Source of the DNA: Rubrolithibacter sp043763625
GTDB taxonomy: Bacteria > Bacteroidota > Bacteroidia > Sphingobacteriales > Sphingobacteriaceae
Reading direction: 5' to 3'
Assembly (NCBI GenBank): GCA_043763625.1
Contig: JAYULL010000169.1
Coordinates: forward strand, 1-26,735
Length of the DNA: 26,735 nucleotides
The notes under the pieces are model-generated. The model was not told where the DNA came from and did not search any database. It worked only from the letters and a program-made list of their open reading frames with translations. Position 1 is the stretch's first letter; each line of letters opens with the position of its first letter. Positions 24,070 through 26,735 of this stretch are shown in pieces. Both the position numbers and the translations under genes were made by a program.

Positions 24070-24365
24070 TTAGTTATTAGTGAATTGGTCATTAGGGAGT
24101 AGGGGCGATAAATTTATAACACCGGCCGTTCAAGCAACGATCCTCACCTTGACCCTTTAGAAAGGTATGTGGCACGCGGAAATCGAAAAAAAGATACTTC
24201 TACTGAGCTCAACATGACAAAGCTTACGTTACCTGGAACGCAAGAGAGGCCTGTTACAAGCTGAGAACGCAAGAGATGCTTCGACTCCGCTCAGCATGAC
24301 AAGAAGTATGAGCTTCCCCAACTTCCGGACTTCCCCGCATAATGCCTAATCCCACCAATAACTAA
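24070..24365. repeat. Repeat-rich intergenic segment with inverted ends
   Basis: The 302-nt gap between convergent genes has no plausible CDS. TTAGTTATTAGTG (24070-24082) faces CACCAATAACTAA (24353-24365), an inverted pair matching at 12 of 13 positions. Inside, two related 30-mers, 24191-24220 and 24273-24302, both end CATGACAA and share a (A/G)AGAT.CTTC.ACT..GCTCA core. GAACGCAAGAGA occurs twice (from about 24236 and 24265). This fits a small non-autonomous element or a pile-up of dispersed repeats. Confidence 0.6.
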
Positions 24366-24368
24366 TTC

Positions 24369-25292
24369 CTAATGACTACCAAACCTCACCCAACTTTCAC
24401 CTTCGTACCCAAACACAAACTGCTTAGGATTAATAATTTCCGCCAAAATTTCTACGCTGTCTACCAATCTCGGGCCGTAGCGATTAAAATATTGGTTACC
24501 GTCAGCGATATAAACTCGACTTTCTTTTACAGCTTTTAATTCGTTCCAACCCGGCAAGTCTAGTAAAAGATTTACTTCCTGCAGGGTTCTTAAGATTGGG
24601 AATCCGCATGGAATAACTACTATAATATCAGGATTCTCGGCAGCAAGTTGAGCATATTCTATAAAAGGAGAATGCTTTCCGTTTTCGGCCAAAACCGGCT
24701 TTCCTCCGGCAATTTCAACTAATTCCGGCGTCCAATTACCGGCAATCATTAAAGGAGAAAGCCATTCGATACAAGCAACGGTTGGTTTTTGGTCGATAAA
24801 TTTAAGCTTGTGCCGGATAATGTCAATTCGTTCTTGCAGGCTGTCCGTAAGTTCTTCTCCTTTTCGAAAAACGCTTAACCGGTAAGCGATTGTTTTTATA
24901 TTCTTAAAAACGTCGTCTAAAACATGAGGCTCTAAAGAAATTATTTCGACTTCAGTGCATGCGAATTTTGCCAGACTCTCTTCAACATCTTTTAAACTTA
25001 CGGCACAAAACTCGCATTGAGATTGAGTGATAATAACATCAGATTTTAATTGCCGGATCAGCTCTCTATCTATCTCATAAATGGATAAAGCATCAGATAA
25101 AATACTTTTTACTTGCTTGTCAATTTCTAAACTGCTTGAGCCGGAGACAAACCTTGCAGATGAACAAACCGGCAAGGATTTCACCGTTTCCGGAAAATCA
25201 CATTCGTGAGAACGACCGACTAATTGTTCTTCTAAACCTAAGGCACAAACTATTTCGGTTGCTGCCGGAAGAAGAGAAATAATTCTTTTCAA
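24369..25292 (-). CDS. BtuF-like (COG0614) cobalamin/iron-complex binding protein without a signal peptide
   Basis: A 307-residue protein with the periplasmic binding fold of the cobalamin/siderophore class. It opens directly with the first strand (MKRIISLLPAATEIVCALGL), so no signal peptide or lipobox is present and the protein is predicted cytosolic. Family marks are VGRSHECDFP (25-34), ITQSQCEFCAVS (88-99), EWLSPLMIAGNWTPELVEIAGG and PDIIVVIPCGF. The HECD and C-x-x-C motifs are not part of classic BtuF and belong to a leaderless subgroup. No ABC permease or ATPase lies nearby. It follows tyrS by 9 nt and is probably cotranscribed. It may bind a corrinoid or metal complex inside the cell; the ligand is unproven. 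Confidence 0.82.
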   Translation of the reverse strand: MKRIISLLPAATEIVCALGLEEQLVGRSHECDFPETVKSLPVCSSARFVSGSSSLEIDKQVKSILSDALSIYEIDRELIRQLKSDVIITQSQCEFCAVSLKDVEESLAKFACTEVEIISLEPHVLDDVFKNIKTIAYRLSVFRKGEELTDSLQERIDIIRHKLKFIDQKPTVACIEWLSPLMIAGNWTPELVEIAGGKPVLAENGKHSPFIEYAQLAAENPDIIVVIPCGFPILRTLQEVNLLLDLPGWNELKAVKESRVYIADGNQYFNRYGPRLVDSVEILAEIINPKQFVFGYEGESWVRFGSH

Positions 25293-25301
25293 GTAACTAA
25301 A

Positions 25302-26675
25302 CTAAAAATTTGAATTTCTCATTAGTCGCATCCGTTCCATCTCGTAGTGGATATCTTCGCAAAAGACCACCAATGCAGAGTTCTTCTTACCCTTTTGGAC
25401 AAACAGGTATCGATCGTTAAACTTTTTAAAATCTAAAATTTTGCTGTCCAAACGTACTTTAACCTTATTTATATAGACTCCCCCATTTTCAACTAATCTT
25501 TTTGCTTCACCTTTTGACTCAAACATTTTCTTAAAATTCTCCTGTTCGTCAAAATTCCCTATCTCGACTAGAAAATCCAGAATGTTCTCCTGTTCCAGAT
25601 ATTTAACAAAACTTGGACCCGAAATAAAAAACACGCTAGTGCTATTAAAAATCTCCAAAAATTCAATTTCAGAAATTTCTAATAAGTCTTCCCACCCGAA
25701 CGAATTGTTGAAAGTGAATTCTTTGGTCAACTTTATTAAACGGACTGCTTCTGCTCCGTGAACACGTTCTGTAATTTCGTCTGCAAGTACATTTTGTAAA
25801 ATTCTCCGGTGTGGAGCGTTGTCGTGCTCTCTCTCTAAATCTTCAATTTCCTCTCTGATTTTCAAAGAAAAAATTCGAATCCAGTTTTTTACATCAATAT
25901 CACTAATATTTGTCCAAAATTGGTGAAAGTCGAATGGTTTAGTTTTTTCTCGGTCAAGCCAAATAGCGCCGCTTTCGGTTTTCCCGAATTTCGTCCCGTC
26001 GGCCTTTTTTATAAGTTGAGTTGTTATTGCAAAAGCACTTCCGTAATCTTTTCTCCGGATCAGTTCTGTTCCGGTAACAATATTTCCCCACTGATCCGAG
26101 CCGCCCATTTGCACTTTGCAATTCTTATTTTTCCAAAGCCAATAAAAATCAAAGCCCTGAACCAATTGATAAGTAAATTCGGTAAACGACATGCCGGTTT
26201 CGCCTTCCAACCGCTTTTTTACCGAATCTTTAGCCATCATGTAATTAACGGTAATGTGCTTGCCTACATCGCGAATAAAATCCAGGAAATTGAAATTTTT
26301 AAACCATTCGTAGTTGTTCACCATTTCGGCGCTGTTGGCTCCGCAATCAAAATCTAAAAATTTCTTAAGCTGATTTTCTAAACAGGCGACATTATGATTC
26401 AGCACCTCTTCCGAAAGCAAATTACGCTCGGCAGACTTCCCGGAAGGATCGCCAACCATACCGGTGGCTCCACCGACTAATGCAAAAGGTTTATGTCCGG
26501 CGCGTTGAAAATGAATTAGAGTCATGATTTGAGTAAGATGGCCTACATGAAGAGAATCTGCGGTGGGGTCGAAACCGATGTATCCGCTAACCGTACCTTT
26601 ATTTAATTCTTCTTCAGTTCCGGGCATAATGTCTTGCAACATGCCTCTCCATCGTAATTCTTCTACAAAATTCAT
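25302..26675 (-). CDS. tyrS: Tyrosyl-tRNA synthetase
   Basis: A cytosolic class Ic synthetase charging tRNA-Tyr, 457 residues. The HIGH motif is HVGH at 43-46 and the KMSKS-type loop is KFGKT at 229-233. Tyrosine-site residues are present: Y32 in GYIGFDPTA, and Y169, Q173 and D176 in YQLVQGFDF. GGSDQWGNI (191-199) is conserved. The C-terminal S4-like RNA-binding domain is seen around GEAKRLVENGGVYINKVKV. After its last strand (YLFVQKGKKNSALVVF) about 15 further residues follow (CEDIHYEMERMRLMRNSNF includes them), longer than the usual end of TyrRS. It is the first gene of a probable two-gene transcript with the BtuF-like gene. Confidence 0.96.
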   Translation of the reverse strand: MNFVEELRWRGMLQDIMPGTEEELNKGTVSGYIGFDPTADSLHVGHLTQIMTLIHFQRAGHKPFALVGGATGMVGDPSGKSAERNLLSEEVLNHNVACLENQLKKFLDFDCGANSAEMVNNYEWFKNFNFLDFIRDVGKHITVNYMMAKDSVKKRLEGETGMSFTEFTYQLVQGFDFYWLWKNKNCKVQMGGSDQWGNIVTGTELIRRKDYGSAFAITTQLIKKADGTKFGKTESGAIWLDREKTKPFDFHQFWTNISDIDVKNWIRIFSLKIREEIEDLEREHDNAPHRRILQNVLADEITERVHGAEAVRLIKLTKEFTFNNSFGWEDLLEISEIEFLEIFNSTSVFFISGPSFVKYLEQENILDFLVEIGNFDEQENFKKMFESKGEAKRLVENGGVYINKVKVRLDSKILDFKKFNDRYLFVQKGKKNSALVVFCEDIHYEMERMRLMRNSNF

Positions 26676-26735
26676 TTTTTAGTATTGGGATTCCCGGAGT
26701 CGGGACTATAATCCTGCGACTTAACTCAGGATGAC
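26676..26735. repeat. Fragment of a dispersed repeat at the window edge
   Basis: Upstream of tyrS, TCCCG (26692-26696) and CGGGA (26701-26705) form a small inverted repeat. The window ends in ACTCAGGATGAC, resembling the CAG.ATGAC end of the repeats at 18897-19130 and 24191-24302. Only the left part is visible. Confidence 0.4.

Noticed and set aside
25920..26357. Plus-strand 145-codon frame opposite tyrS
   Set aside because: It lies entirely within tyrS, whose motifs are unambiguous. The product has no recognisable features.

Overview
The window looks like a chromosomal segment from a member of the Bacteroidota. Several things point there. Genes lack clear Shine-Dalgarno sequences, while the promoters that can be read fit the phylum's TTG / TAnnTTTG pattern. 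The cluster parA-parB-DUF5683-dapB-lepB is a familiar arrangement in this phylum. A TamB-like giant protein is paired with a lipidated TamA-like barrel. Base composition is moderately AT-rich. No rRNA, tRNA or CRISPR array was seen, and genus cannot be fixed by eye.

Layout. (a) 1-2040 is a loosely packed accessory edge. It holds the 5' part of an S41-type peptidase gene broken by an in-frame TGA, a small NTF2-like lipoprotein gene, a structured non-coding stretch with repeated ATACGG(C/A)GGTTC motifs, and a solitary ribbon-helix-helix antitoxin with a strong promoter but no toxin. (b) 2079-7202 holds housekeeping genes: dnaE, an AHSA1/SRPBCC protein and an SPFH (stomatin-like) membrane protein. 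(c) 7253-10232 is a four-gene minus-strand operon: ABC ATPase, ABC-2-type permease, YtrA-type GntR repressor and a membrane-anchored beta-rich protein. It is bracketed by two copies of the same 15-bp-arm hairpin. A near-perfect GntR/YtrA operator and a Bacteroidota promoter sit directly upstream, so the operon is probably autoregulated. (d) 10314-18870 runs on the plus strand: TamB-like protein, overlapping TamL/BamA-like lipoprotein, then a GH10 xylanase lipoprotein. (e) 18897-19130 is a tandem repeat (89-nt units) between convergent genes. (f) 19136-23388 is the minus-strand parA-parB-DUF5683-dapB-lepB cluster, with coding overlaps suggesting translational coupling. (g) 23545-26735 holds a flavin reductase, a repeat-rich 300-bp gap, a leaderless BtuF-like binding protein with conserved Cys motifs, and tyrS.

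Much of the window serves the cell envelope: TamB/TamL for outer-membrane assembly, LepB for protein export, DapB for lysine and peptidoglycan precursors, and SPFH plus the ABC operon for membrane homeostasis. Replication and segregation are represented by DnaE and ParAB. The items most worth a second look are the operator/repressor/ABC operon with its beta-rich fourth gene and matching hairpins, the structured accessory block at 1431-1798 with an orphan antitoxin, the leaderless BtuF-like protein, and the dispersed repeat family ending in ATGACAA.
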